Below, piece after piece: positions 34,757 through 43,640 of a DNA stretch of 64,000 nucleotides. Where the stretch lies: contig JBGCEH010000062.1 in assembly GCA_045106195.1 (NCBI GenBank), positions 1 to 64,000 on the forward strand. The letters are read 5' to 3'. How positions within the stretch are numbered: position 1 is the first letter of the stretch; every line of letters starts with the position of its first letter. Under the pieces are notes generated by a model. It was not told the origin of the DNA and made no database searches. It saw only the letters and a program-made list of their open reading frames with translations. This DNA comes from Granulosicoccus sp045106195 (GTDB lineage: Bacteria > Pseudomonadota > Gammaproteobacteria > Granulosicoccales > Granulosicoccaceae). The position numbers and the translations under genes are program-made.

Positions 34757-36211
34757 ATGAGTACAGTAATCAAGGGCGGTACCATCGTCACAGCCGACAG
34801 AAGCTATTGCGGTGATGTGAAAATTGAAAACGGCGTCATCACAGAGATAGGCCGCAATCTGGGTGGTGATGAAATTCTGGATGCTGACGGCTGCTACGTA
34901 ATGCCGGGAGGGATTGATCCGCATACGCATCTTGAGATGCCCTTCATGGGAACCTATTCCTCCGATGATTTCGAGTCTGGTACCAGAGCTGCATTATCCG
35001 GGGGGACTACAATGGTCGTAGACTTCTGCTTGCCGGCCCCCGGGCAGTCGCTATTGGAAGCTCGCCAGATGTGGGACAACAAAACGTCCAGAGCATCCTG
35101 TGATTTTTCCTTTCATATGGCAATCACCTGGTGGAGCCAGCAGGTGTTTGACGAGATGGCTACCATTGTTGATAGCGGCATAAACACTTTCAAGCATTTC
35201 ATGGCCTATAAAGGCGCTCTCATGGTCAACGATGAAGAAATGTATTCATCGTTCAAGCGCTGTTCTGCACTGGGTGCCATGCCGCTGGTACATGCAGAAA
35301 ATGGTGATGTAGTGGCCCAGCTACAAGCAAGCCTGATGGCCGATGGCAATAACGGACCAGAGGCACATGCCTATTCACGACCTCCGCAGGTCGAAGGAGA
35401 GGCCGTCAACCGAGCGATCATGATCGCTGATATGGCTGGTGTGCCTCTCTACGTTGTCCATGTATCGTGTGAAGAGGCGCACGAAGCCATTCGTCGGTCC
35501 CGGCAGAATGGCAAGCGTGTCTACGGTGAGCCTTTAATACAACATCTGACACTCGATGAGTCTGAGTACGCCCATGCCGATTGGGATCATGCTGCACGTC
35601 GCGTCATGTCACCCCCGTTCAGAAACAAGCAGCATCAGGATTCGTTGTGGGCAGGTCTTGCGGCAGGCAGCCTGCAGGTTGTGGCAACTGATCATTGTGC
35701 GTTTACCAGTGAACAAAAACGCATGGGTTTGAATGATTTCACCAAGATCCCCAATGGTACCGGCGGGCTGGAAGATCGCCTTTCGGTATTATGGACGCGT
35801 GGTGTTAAAACCGGCCGGCTGACGATGAACGAGTTTGTTGCTGCCACCTCGACCAATATCGCCAAGATACTGAACATGTATCCACAGAAAGGTGCAATTC
35901 TGGAAGGTAGTGACGCCGATATCGTCGTGTGGGATCCGAAGCGTAGTAAAACCATCAGCGCCAGTACACAGCAATCAGCGATTGACTACAACGTTTTTGA
36001 GGGTATCGAGGTGCAGGGTCTGCCACGATTTACACTGACTCGAGGTCGATGTGTTGTGACAGAAGATGCCGTCAACAGCGAGGAAGGCCATGGGAAATTC
36101 GTTGCCCGCAGCCCTTTTCCGGAAGTTAACAGAGCACTGTCTCAGTGGAAGGAGTTGACGGCACCACATCCCGTTATGCGTGATCCAGCCAATATGCCAG
36201 CCGGTGTATAA
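34757..36211 (+). CDS. hydA: Dihydropyrimidinase (D-hydantoinase)
   Basis: 484 aa of the amidohydrolase fold. Metal ligands: GGIDPHTHLEMPF (His-x-His), TFKHFMAYKGALM (the Lys expected to be carboxylated), VHAENGDVV and YVVHVSCEEAHEA (His residues), and VATDHCAF (Asp). It opens dihydrouracil or dihydrothymine to N-carbamoyl-beta-alanine or N-carbamoyl-beta-aminoisobutyrate, directly between the PreTA and beta-ureidopropionase steps. AGGA lies 9 bases before the ATG. The ABC importer genes follow in the same direction. Confidence 0.94.
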   Translation: MSTVIKGGTIVTADRSYCGDVKIENGVITEIGRNLGGDEILDADGCYVMPGGIDPHTHLEMPFMGTYSSDDFESGTRAALSGGTTMVVDFCLPAPGQSLLEARQMWDNKTSRASCDFSFHMAITWWSQQVFDEMATIVDSGINTFKHFMAYKGALMVNDEEMYSSFKRCSALGAMPLVHAENGDVVAQLQASLMADGNNGPEAHAYSRPPQVEGEAVNRAIMIADMAGVPLYVVHVSCEEAHEAIRRSRQNGKRVYGEPLIQHLTLDESEYAHADWDHAARRVMSPPFRNKQHQDSLWAGLAAGSLQVVATDHCAFTSEQKRMGLNDFTKIPNGTGGLEDRLSVLWTRGVKTGRLTMNEFVAATSTNIAKILNMYPQKGAILEGSDADIVVWDPKRSKTISASTQQSAIDYNVFEGIEVQGLPRFTLTRGRCVVTEDAVNSEEGHGKFVARSPFPEVNRALSQWKELTAPHPVMRDPANMPAGV

Positions 36212-36265
36212 CGGTTTGTTCTTTCTGATCGGTCTGCCGTTGCCGGCTCTGGATATTGCTTTGTC

Positions 36266-37054
36266 ATGAGACAACAGGCCATTGAGATAGAGAGCCTGTC
36301 ACTGACGTTTCCAACGCGGGACGGTGATGTCCATGCACTGAGCGATATCGATCTCACCATTGGACAAGGTGAGTTCGTATCGTTTATTGGTCCTTCCGGT
36401 TGTGGCAAGACCACCTTGCTGCGCGTGATTGCCGATCTGGAAACCGCCAGCGCAGGCAAAATCAGTGTGAATGGCATGCCCCCTGAGCAGGCGCGTCTGG
36501 CACGTGCCTATGGTTATGTCTTTCAAGCTGCAGCTTTGTATCCGTGGCGCAGTATTGCCAGCAATGTCGCCTTGCCGCTGGAGATCATGGGCCTTGACAG
36601 CGAGACGATAAAATCACGTGTGGAAAGTAACCTCGAGCTAGTAAATCTGAAAGGCTTCGAAAAGAAATACCCCTGGCAATTGTCGGGTGGGATGCAACAG
36701 CGTGCTTCCATAGCCAGAGCACTGGCAGTAGAGCCGGACTTGCTGCTCATGGATGAACCCTTCGGTGCGCTGGATGAAATCGTCAGGGATCATCTTAACG
36801 AGCAATTGCTGCAACTTTGGGCCGCAACTCACAAGAGCGTTGTGTTTGTCACGCATTCCATTCCGGAGGCCGTTTTCCTGTCTACTCGTATTGTTGTCAT
36901 GTCGCCACGTCCCGGCCGGATACACGACATCATAGAAAGTGATTTACCCACCGAACGTACTCTGGATGTTCGCGAGTCTCCTGAATTCCTGGCGCTGGCT
37001 AATCGTGTACGGGATGGGCTGCGCAGTGGTCATGGCTATGATGTGGTTGCCTGA
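36266..37054 (+). CDS. ABC transporter ATP-binding protein, NitT/TauT/pyrimidine-precursor type
   Basis: 262 aa. Walker A FIGPSGCGKTTLLRVIADLE, signature LSGGMQQRASIARALAVEP and Walker B LLLMDEPFGALDEIVRD, then the switch His in VFVTHSIPEAVFLS. The family imports nitrate, sulfonates, or thiamine-pyrimidine precursors. Here it is the first of four importer genes after hydA and may energise uptake of uracil, dihydropyrimidines or hydantoins. Confidence 0.92.
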   Translation: MRQQAIEIESLSLTFPTRDGDVHALSDIDLTIGQGEFVSFIGPSGCGKTTLLRVIADLETASAGKISVNGMPPEQARLARAYGYVFQAAALYPWRSIASNVALPLEIMGLDSETIKSRVESNLELVNLKGFEKKYPWQLSGGMQQRASIARALAVEPDLLLMDEPFGALDEIVRDHLNEQLLQLWAATHKSVVFVTHSIPEAVFLSTRIVVMSPRPGRIHDIIESDLPTERTLDVRESPEFLALANRVRDGLRSGHGYDVVA

Positions 37055-37072
37055 CACGGGAATGAATGATTC

Positions 37073-37984
37073 GTGAGCACAGGAGCGGTCGCGTCCCCTA
37101 CACTGTCGAATCGTGCAGCGTCGTCCGTGCTTCCGGTGACTGTCGTCGTGATTGCCATATTCATTATCTGGTATGCCGCCACGGTTTTCTTGAACATGGC
37201 CTGGGAGAGGAGCTCCGCCGAGCGCGCCGGCACAGCGCCTTCACTGATGACGATGGTAGAAAACACCTTGAGGCAGGAGCGGCCGGTGTTGCCCGCACCA
37301 CATCAGGTTATTACCGAAGTCTATAACACGACGATCAAGAAGAAGGTCAGCTCCAAGCGCAGTCTTGTCTATCACGCCCGCATAACGTTGAGCTCGTCCA
37401 TGCTCGGTTTTGCCATGGGTACGCTGCTGGGGATCGTGTTGGCGGTTGCCATTGTGTACAACGATGCATTGAACAAGAGTTTACTGCCGTGGATCATCGC
37501 TTCTCAAACCATACCCATTCTGGCGATAGCGCCCATGATCATCGTGGTACTCAATGCTATTGGCGTACAAGGTTTGCTACCCAAGGCGTTTATCTCGATG
37601 TATCTGAGTTTTTTTCCGGTGGTGGTTGGTATGGTCAAGGGCTTGAGCTCCGCCGACCGTAGCCATATGGATTTGATGCGTACCTATAGCGCATCGGGAG
37701 CTCAGACGTTCTGGAAACTTCGCCTTCCTACCTCTTTGCCGTATTTGTTCACGAGCATGAAAGTGGCTGTGGCGATCTCGTTGGTGGGGGCGATTGTGGC
37801 GGAATTGCCAACCGGTGCAGTAGCCGGGCTCGGGGCGCGTTTGCTGGCGGGGTCGTACTACGGACAAACTATTCAGATCTGGTCAGCGCTGGTGGTGGCT
37901 TCCATGCTTGCAGCATTGCTTGTGGCACTTATCGGCCTTATTGGCACGTGGGTTAATCGTCGCATGGGTCTCGCTGATGTCTGA
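37073..37984 (+). CDS. ABC transporter permease 1
   Basis: 303 aa from GTG at 37073. About six membrane helices, starting VLPVTVVVIAIFIIWYAATV. The EAA-type loop is DLMRTYSASGAQTFWKLRLP, shared with permease 2. A long soluble stretch (~45-105) lies between helix 1 and the core. It overlaps the next gene by 8 bases. Together with permease 2 it makes a heterodimeric channel. Confidence 0.9.
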   Translation: MSTGAVASPTLSNRAASSVLPVTVVVIAIFIIWYAATVFLNMAWERSSAERAGTAPSLMTMVENTLRQERPVLPAPHQVITEVYNTTIKKKVSSKRSLVYHARITLSSSMLGFAMGTLLGIVLAVAIVYNDALNKSLLPWIIASQTIPILAIAPMIIVVLNAIGVQGLLPKAFISMYLSFFPVVVGMVKGLSSADRSHMDLMRTYSASGAQTFWKLRLPTSLPYLFTSMKVAVAISLVGAIVAELPTGAVAGLGARLLAGSYYGQTIQIWSALVVASMLAALLVALIGLIGTWVNRRMGLADV

Positions 37985-39176
37985 TGCCGTGTTGCCAGGG
38001 ACCTACTCGACTGGTTTAAAACCCATGCAGCGCCTGTTGTTGAGTGGTGTTCTGGTGTGTGGCGTAGTAGCCATTGTCCTGCAGGCGTTGGCGCTTTTTT
38101 CCGGACAAACTCAGAGTGAAGGTACGCTGTCGCCTGTAAACGGTGAGGTGTCTTTCTCCCGTTTTTTTTCGCCGGCGGTGTTGCTGATGGCTATTTGGGT
38201 GTCATCACGACGGATGCGTAACTCGCAGGCGCTACGGGCTGGTTTGATGAGTCTTATAGGGTCTTCGGTGGTGGCTTACCTGCTTTTAAGCTCACTCGAT
38301 GTGCGTGACACAAGCCAATGGGCTTTCTGGTTGGAAGTGACAGCTGCCTGGTTGCTGGCATGGGCGTGTGTTGAGCAGCTCGCGAGTATCAAGACATTGT
38401 CGGTCTGGTTTCGAACGGTATTGAACGTGGTTATCCCACTGTTATTTGGCGTTTGGCTTTTAATACTCTGGGAAATTCTCACACGCGGTTTTGATGTGCC
38501 TCAGGTTCTGTTGCCGGCACCAAGTGTCATCGGGCTTCGCTTTGTTACGTCAACCTCTATTCTGTGGGCTGACTTTCAGCAGACGTTTCTTCGAGCCGTA
38601 CTTATCGGGTATGTCATGGGCTGCGGAGCAGGTTTCATCGTTGCCATATTGATTGATCGATCGCCCTTTCTGCAACGTGGATTGCTTCCTATCGGCAATC
38701 TGGTGTCGGCATTGCCTATCGTTGGCGTCGCTCCCATCATGGTCATGTGGTTTGGTTTTGATTGGCAGTCCAAAGCCGCAGTCGTTGTGATCATGACGTT
38801 TTTTCCAATGCTGGTGAATACGGTGGCTGGCTTGAGTGCCGCTCAGCCCATGCAGCTGGATCTGATGAAGACGTACGCGGCCAGTTATTGGCAGAACCTT
38901 TTCAAGTTGCGCATACCCGAAGCGCTACCGTTCATCTTCAATGCGCTAAAGATCAATTCGACCTTAGCCATGATCGGCGCGATAGTCGCCGAGTTTTTTG
39001 GGACACCTACCGTGGGAATGGGTTTTCGGATCTCCACTGAAGTCGGACGGATGAATGTGGATATGGTCTGGGCTGAAATCGCTGTGGCGGCGGTCGCCGG
39101 ATCTCTATTTTACGGTGCAGTCGCACTGACAGAGCGGATGCTGACATTCTGGCATCCGTCCAACAGGCAAGGTTAG
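37977..39176 (+). CDS. ABC transporter permease 2 with extra N-terminal membrane region
   Basis: 399 aa from ATG at 37977 (overlap with permease 1); the open frame starts earlier at 37908 but that part is inside the other gene. The C-terminal ~250 residues are a normal permease (LLPAPSVIGLRF, then DLMKTYAASYWQNLFKLRIP as the EAA loop, and EFFGTPTVGMGFRI). The first ~150 residues add about four hydrophobic segments not found in standard members. It presumably pairs with permease 1. Confidence 0.88.
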   Translation: MSDAVLPGTYSTGLKPMQRLLLSGVLVCGVVAIVLQALALFSGQTQSEGTLSPVNGEVSFSRFFSPAVLLMAIWVSSRRMRNSQALRAGLMSLIGSSVVAYLLLSSLDVRDTSQWAFWLEVTAAWLLAWACVEQLASIKTLSVWFRTVLNVVIPLLFGVWLLILWEILTRGFDVPQVLLPAPSVIGLRFVTSTSILWADFQQTFLRAVLIGYVMGCGAGFIVAILIDRSPFLQRGLLPIGNLVSALPIVGVAPIMVMWFGFDWQSKAAVVVIMTFFPMLVNTVAGLSAAQPMQLDLMKTYAASYWQNLFKLRIPEALPFIFNALKINSTLAMIGAIVAEFFGTPTVGMGFRISTEVGRMNVDMVWAEIAVAAVAGSLFYGAVALTERMLTFWHPSNRQG

Positions 39177-39319
39177 CGTGACATCGTTAACCAGAAGCGG
39201 GCAGTGTTGTCAGCTTGATGCAAGCAAGAACCCGGGGTGTATCACATGTTCATTAACACTCACGCATCATGGGCTTCAACATTACATTCAACACGTTATT
39301 GACCAGGAGATACATATAA

Positions 39320-40336
39320 ATGCGAATTTTCAATAAATACCAGCTGGGCTATGTCGGAACCAGCTTACTGAGTGTTGCTTTGGCATTAGCCAGTACGACG
39401 TCTCAAGCAGCCGACGATATATCACTGCAGTTGAAATGGGTAACCCAGGGTCAGTTCGCAGGTTACTACGTTGCACAGGACAAGGGCTTTTATGACGAAG
39501 CTGATCTCAACGTGACCATCAAGCCAGGTGGGCCTGACATCGCACCGCCTCAGGTTATCGCAGGAGGTGGAGCAGATGTCATTGTCGACTGGATGCCGTC
39601 CGCACTGGCCAGCCGCGAAAAGGGTGTTGCGCTCGTCAATATATCCCAACCGTTCAAACGTTCAGGCATGATGCTGACGTGTCTGAAGGAGACTGGTATC
39701 ACGTCACCTGAAGATTTCAAGGGACGGACATTGGGTGTCTGGTTTTTTGGTAATGAGTATCCCTTTTTGAGCTGGATGTCCACCCTGGGCATTTCCACCG
39801 AAGGCGGAGCGGAGGGCGTGACTGTTCTCAAGCAGGGTTTCAACGTCGATCCGCTACTGCAGAAGCAGGCAGACTGTATATCCACAATGACGTACAACGA
39901 GTACTGGCAGGTCATTGATGCAGGTATAAGTGAAGATCAACTGGTCGTTTTCAAGTATGAAGATCAGGGTGTATCGACCATGGAAGACGGACTTTACGTG
40001 TTGGAAGAGAATCTGGAAGATCCTGCATTTGTTGACAAGATGGCCCGCTTTGTTGCTGCGTCCATGAAAGGCTGGGACTACGCGCGTGAAAACCCTGATG
40101 AAGCGGCGGATATTGTTCTGGAGAACGACGCCAGTGGCGCCCAGACAGAAAAGCATCAGCAACGCATGGTGCGGGAAATCAACAAGCTAACAGAAGGTAG
40201 TGATGGGACACTGGATGTGGCGGACTACCAGCGCACGGTCAGTACGCTTCTCTCAGGGGGTTCTGATCCCGTTATCAGTAAAGAGCCTGAGGGTGCCTGG
40301 TCGTCTGTTGTCATGGATAAAGTGTCGGCGATGTAG
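39320..40336 (+). CDS. NMT1/THI5-like ABC substrate-binding protein
   Basis: 338 aa with a Sec signal peptide ending near TTSQAADD. LQLKWVTQGQFAGYYVAQDK and NVTIKPGGPDIAPPQV are hallmarks of the ThiY/THI5-like binding proteins that bind pyrimidine-type ligands such as formyl-aminopyrimidine. It has AGGAGA 9 bases before the ATG. It sits 143 bp after permease 2. A pyrimidine or dihydropyrimidine ligand is inferred from family and neighbours; not proven. Confidence 0.9.
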   Translation: MRIFNKYQLGYVGTSLLSVALALASTTSQAADDISLQLKWVTQGQFAGYYVAQDKGFYDEADLNVTIKPGGPDIAPPQVIAGGGADVIVDWMPSALASREKGVALVNISQPFKRSGMMLTCLKETGITSPEDFKGRTLGVWFFGNEYPFLSWMSTLGISTEGGAEGVTVLKQGFNVDPLLQKQADCISTMTYNEYWQVIDAGISEDQLVVFKYEDQGVSTMEDGLYVLEENLEDPAFVDKMARFVAASMKGWDYARENPDEAADIVLENDASGAQTEKHQQRMVREINKLTEGSDGTLDVADYQRTVSTLLSGGSDPVISKEPEGAWSSVVMDKVSAM

Positions 40337-40370
40337 TGGTCCTGAATCGACACGACGTGTGTTGAATTGC

Positions 40371-40408
40371 CTGCGCCATGGTTGTTACTATTTTTGACCA
40401 TGGCGTAG
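40371..40408. other. Stem-loop after the importer operon
   Basis: CTGCGCCATGGT (40371-40382) pairs with ACCATGGCGTAG (40397-40408), one G-T wobble, 14-base loop with TTTTT. An outer pair GTCCTGA (40339-40345)/TCAGGAC (40414-40420) encloses it. It could be the 3' end structure of the ABC transcript, although no T-tract follows the stem. Confidence 0.55.
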
Positions 40409-40436
40409 TTGTGTCAGGACATTGAAATTGTTATCC

Positions 40437-40447
40437 GGGGGGGGGGG
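40437..40447. repeat. Homopolymer tract of 11 G
   Basis: Eleven consecutive G at 40437-40447, ~130 bases before the MFS gene. Such tracts are prone to slippage. Confidence 0.85.
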
Positions 40448-40578
40448 ATCTCCAAAGTCGGCGTCGGGGAAGGTCAGACGCTGTGCAACAATTGTCTAGG
40501 AGTACTGATGGATTGTCCCTGATTCTCTGAAAAGGGCGTATTCTTGGGAGTCTTTTCGCTTTACAAGCTTGCGTTTCC

Positions 40579-41787
40579 ATGGCTGAACAGCTTGCAGCCA
40601 GACCTGGTATCGGTCTGGTCGTGGGTATTCTCGTACTTGCCTCCAGCGTCAGTATCATGTCAACCGACATGTATACACCCAGTTTGCCCGATCTGGCTGA
40701 ATGGTTTGAGACAACCCCCACACGTGTCAAACTTACCATCAGCCTGAACATGCTGGCCTTCGGCCTGGCACAGCTCATACACGGACCTTTGTCTGACCGG
40801 TACGGCCGCAAGCCTGTGCTGATTGTCTCATCTGTTTTCGTTGTCATATTAAGCCTTGCCTGTGCACTTGCACAGACTATTGATCAGCTTATCGTTGCGC
40901 GCGTACTGCTGGGCCTGGCTGCTGCTGCAGAGGCGGTTATCGGGCTAGCTATCATCAAGGATCTTTATAACGAGAAAGAGCAAGTCAAAGCACTTGCGCT
41001 ACTGGGTATGGTGATTGCGATTACACCGGCGGCGGCACCTATTCTAGGGGGGTATTTGCATGTCGCTTTTGGTTGGCAAAGCAATTTCTTTGTCATCAGT
41101 GCCATGGCGTTTTTATCCATGCTTATCGTTGCGAGGTTTTTGCCTGAGTCAACAACGCCAAACCCTAATGCCCTGAAACCACTCATACTCATCAAGGGGT
41201 ACAAGGACCTTCTGAAGAACACTGACTTTCTGACACACTGTGCGATACTCGGAGTGGCCCTTGGACTGATATTCGTCTTCGTTACCGGGGCACCTTTTAT
41301 ACTCATCGACAAGTTGGGCGTTGCTGCTGATCAGTTTGGCTATTATCAGGCGAGCATAGTCGTTGCCTTCTTTTTCGGAAGCGTGCTTGCCTCAAGGCTG
41401 GCAGATCATTGGGAAGCCATGAGTTTGCTGCGAGTTGGGGTTGCCCTTGTCCTGACAGGTGCTGTTGTCTTGTGTTCGGTGATTCTGTCCGGCTCTACAA
41501 CACCTATTTCCCTAACCGGCGCCTATATGATTATCACGTTCGGAATGGGGCCGCTATTCGCGGTTGCGCCGAGTCGAGCATTACGCTCGATTGACGGGCA
41601 GGCGGGTACTGCTTCTGCGCTCTTAAGTGGAATAGAGCAGACCATGGCAGGGCTAGCTGCAGTAATGATCAGTGTGTTGCACGATGGTAGCGCAAGACCC
41701 ATGGCCTTTGTGACCGTGTTTCTCGGTCTGGCGCTTATCGGGTTGTTTATGCGATCGCGGACTGAGGATCAACTGCGAGTGGGGTGA
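40579..41787 (+). CDS. Bcr/CflA-family drug efflux MFS transporter
   Basis: 402 aa, ~12 helices. STDMYTPSLPDLAEWFET in helix 1, the A motif region GPLSDRYGRKPVLIVS, and the C motif stretch LLGMVIAITPAAAPILGGYL are typical of Bcr/CflA proton antiporters that export bicyclomycin, chloramphenicol or similar. No ribosome site precedes the ATG. Native export of a metabolite is also possible. Confidence 0.9.
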   Translation: MAEQLAARPGIGLVVGILVLASSVSIMSTDMYTPSLPDLAEWFETTPTRVKLTISLNMLAFGLAQLIHGPLSDRYGRKPVLIVSSVFVVILSLACALAQTIDQLIVARVLLGLAAAAEAVIGLAIIKDLYNEKEQVKALALLGMVIAITPAAAPILGGYLHVAFGWQSNFFVISAMAFLSMLIVARFLPESTTPNPNALKPLILIKGYKDLLKNTDFLTHCAILGVALGLIFVFVTGAPFILIDKLGVAADQFGYYQASIVVAFFFGSVLASRLADHWEAMSLLRVGVALVLTGAVVLCSVILSGSTTPISLTGAYMIITFGMGPLFAVAPSRALRSIDGQAGTASALLSGIEQTMAGLAAVMISVLHDGSARPMAFVTVFLGLALIGLFMRSRTEDQLRVG

Positions 41788-41888
41788 GTTGGCACGGCTT
41801 GAGGATCAGCTGCGAGCGGGTGAGCTGGCTGGGGAAAAAACGAATTTGGCCAGGTCTCGCAACTCCGGATTCTTGAATATCGTAAGTT

Positions 41889-41954
41889 GTCATTCCCGCA
41901 AAGGCGGGAATCCATGTGGGTCGAAGAATGGATCCCCGCCTTCGCGGGGATGAC
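41889..41954. repeat. Bipartite palindromic intergenic repeat (copy 2)
   Basis: GTCATTCCCGCAAAGGCGGG opens and GATCCCCGCCTTCGCGGGGA then TGAC closes: two inverted hairpin arms flanking an ~18-base centre. It lies between two convergent genes and could act as a bidirectional terminator. Confidence 0.85.
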
Positions 41955-41964
41955 TAATTAGTGT

Positions 41965-42597
41965 CTATTGAATGCCGAAGCGGTAGCCTGCTCCGATGAT
42001 GAATTCGTCAAGAAAATCTGCGCCGGCATAGAACGTACCGGGTCCTGCAGGCATATAGATACCGCCGCCGAGCTGTATCTCAAAGCTGTCGTCTGATGCC
42101 ACAAAGAACCGACCAAATGGAATTTCAATACTCAGGTTTGTGAATCCTGCATTGGCATACCAATTCAGTCCTGTATTCGGATTCATAGCTTGTTTTGGGC
42201 TTACCAGTATTGCCGCACCTAGCGCAGTCCAATCTGTGTCCCGGCTAAAGCCGAAATCGAGTGTGGCAGTGTGATAGCTTGCCTGGATAGCGACATCCAA
42301 TCCGTCACTCATATCGGGAATGTGGTAGAAAATTCCGGCACCAAACGAGTTTCCATCCCCGATGTTTTCGGACAAACCGAAATCACCATAGATTGTTAGC
42401 GACTCGTTTACACCGTAGTTGATGCGTGCACCAAGATTCTGATAGTCACCACTGGTTGTAAAAGATCCCTCTACAGAAAGTTTAGGGCCGTTCGCTGGAT
42501 TGGCCGAGCGACCGCTCAGCGTGCCAAAATAATCAGCGCTTACTGAAAAGCTAGCCGCAAGTAGACCAGCTGCCAACGCTATTCTTGAAATTTTCAT
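41965..42597 (-). CDS. Outer-membrane beta-barrel protein, unknown role
   Basis: 210 aa. A signal peptide (MKISRIALAAGLLAASFSVSA) is followed by a barrel-like alternation with many Gly, Tyr and Phe (ESLTIYGDFGL, GAGIFYHIPD, YAGADFL). It ends GAGYRFGIQ, compatible with a barrel terminus. AAGGAG before the ATG is strong. It resembles small porin-like or OmpA-like barrels in pattern only; I do not recognise the family. Confidence 0.7.
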   Translation of the reverse strand: MKISRIALAAGLLAASFSVSADYFGTLSGRSANPANGPKLSVEGSFTTSGDYQNLGARINYGVNESLTIYGDFGLSENIGDGNSFGAGIFYHIPDMSDGLDVAIQASYHTATLDFGFSRDTDWTALGAAILVSPKQAMNPNTGLNWYANAGFTNLSIEIPFGRFFVASDDSFEIQLGGGIYMPAGPGTFYAGADFLDEFIIGAGYRFGIQ

Positions 42598-42731
42598 GTG
42601 TCTTCTCCTTAAGTCCCTACGCTTGTTTATTAATTAATCTTCTGGAGCGAATAGTAGATTAGTGCAGAAGTATACACTTGTCCCGTGATGACTTCCCGCT
42701 CAGGCGCGTCTGAGCATTGTTCGAATTATTA

Positions 42732-43640
42732 TTACCGCTTGCTTGCAAATCGCTCCATCAGTGCTATGCAGGCTGCTCCGAGTATCATCAGGCTTATTGC
42801 AATCCATGTACTGGTATCTTGCATGGAGGGGAGAAACCATTCGTAGCGTGTAACGATATCCCGAGGCTCTTTACCTGCTCTCTCTAGGGTTTCAATCACT
42901 GCCTTTTTCCATGGCCAGATGACCACCAGTGACCCAACCACAAAGCCTGTCATCAGTGCCAGAGTCTGGTCGGCATAGCGTTTGAAAACCCAGGCTATAA
43001 CGTGCGAAAAAGCCACTAAGCCAAATGCACAGCCCAGTGCCAGAGGAACAAGGATAGCCAGATTGAAAGAGCTGATAGCACCGAGAACCAGTGCATAATT
43101 TCCCATGAGAATGAGTATGAAAGAGCCCGATAGCCCAGGCAGTATCATGCTACTGATGGCTATAACGCCACACAGAAAGACATATAGCATGCCGTCGTTT
43201 TCTGACGCAGGTGCAAGGGTCGCTATTGCAACAGCGATGGCCGTGCCTGTCAGCAAAGCAGCAGCTGTAGTCATGCTCCAGTGCTTCACACCGCGAGCGA
43301 CATACAGAATTGACAGTAGAATAAGGCCGAAGAAAAAAGCCATGGTGGCTTGTTCGTGATGCTCAAGTAGAAACTCGAACAGTCTGGCAAGCGTCACAAT
43401 ACTGATCGCGACACTGCCAAGCAATATGGACAGCCATGTGCCATCGACGTGATTCCATGCTGCCCGAAAGTCGCCACGCAATACAGACTTCAGGGCTGTT
43501 ACATCACAGTGCTTGATAGCATTGATCAGGCGTTCATAGATACCGGTAATCAGTGCAATCGTACCGCCTGACACACCAGGTATGACATTGGCCGCCCCCA
43601 TGGCCAGACCTTTAAGGAAGAGGACTATCTGCGCGTTCAT
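42732..43640 (-). CDS. popT: DUF368 membrane protein (undecaprenyl-phosphate translocase PopT type)
   Basis: 302 aa with about 8-9 hydrophobic segments. The two internal family motifs are visible: GAANVIPGVSGGTIALITGI (N-terminal half) and MILPGLSGSFILILMGNY (C-terminal half), an inverted repeat in the fold. DUF368 proteins were reported to return undecaprenyl phosphate across the inner membrane for cell-wall and polysaccharide synthesis. It overlaps the upstream phosphoribosyltransferase stop by four bases (43637-43640). Confidence 0.85.
   Translation of the reverse strand: MNAQIVLFLKGLAMGAANVIPGVSGGTIALITGIYERLINAIKHCDVTALKSVLRGDFRAAWNHVDGTWLSILLGSVAISIVTLARLFEFLLEHHEQATMAFFFGLILLSILYVARGVKHWSMTTAAALLTGTAIAVAIATLAPASENDGMLYVFLCGVIAISSMILPGLSGSFILILMGNYALVLGAISSFNLAILVPLALGCAFGLVAFSHVIAWVFKRYADQTLALMTGFVVGSLVVIWPWKKAVIETLERAGKEPRDIVTRYEWFLPSMQDTSTWIAISLMILGAACIALMERFASKR

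Noticed and set aside
39299..39305. TTGACCA half-site just before the importer binding-protein gene
   Set aside because: Only the left half of the RutR palindrome; the right half does not match. A similar lone half-site at 40394-40400 shows that it can arise by chance.
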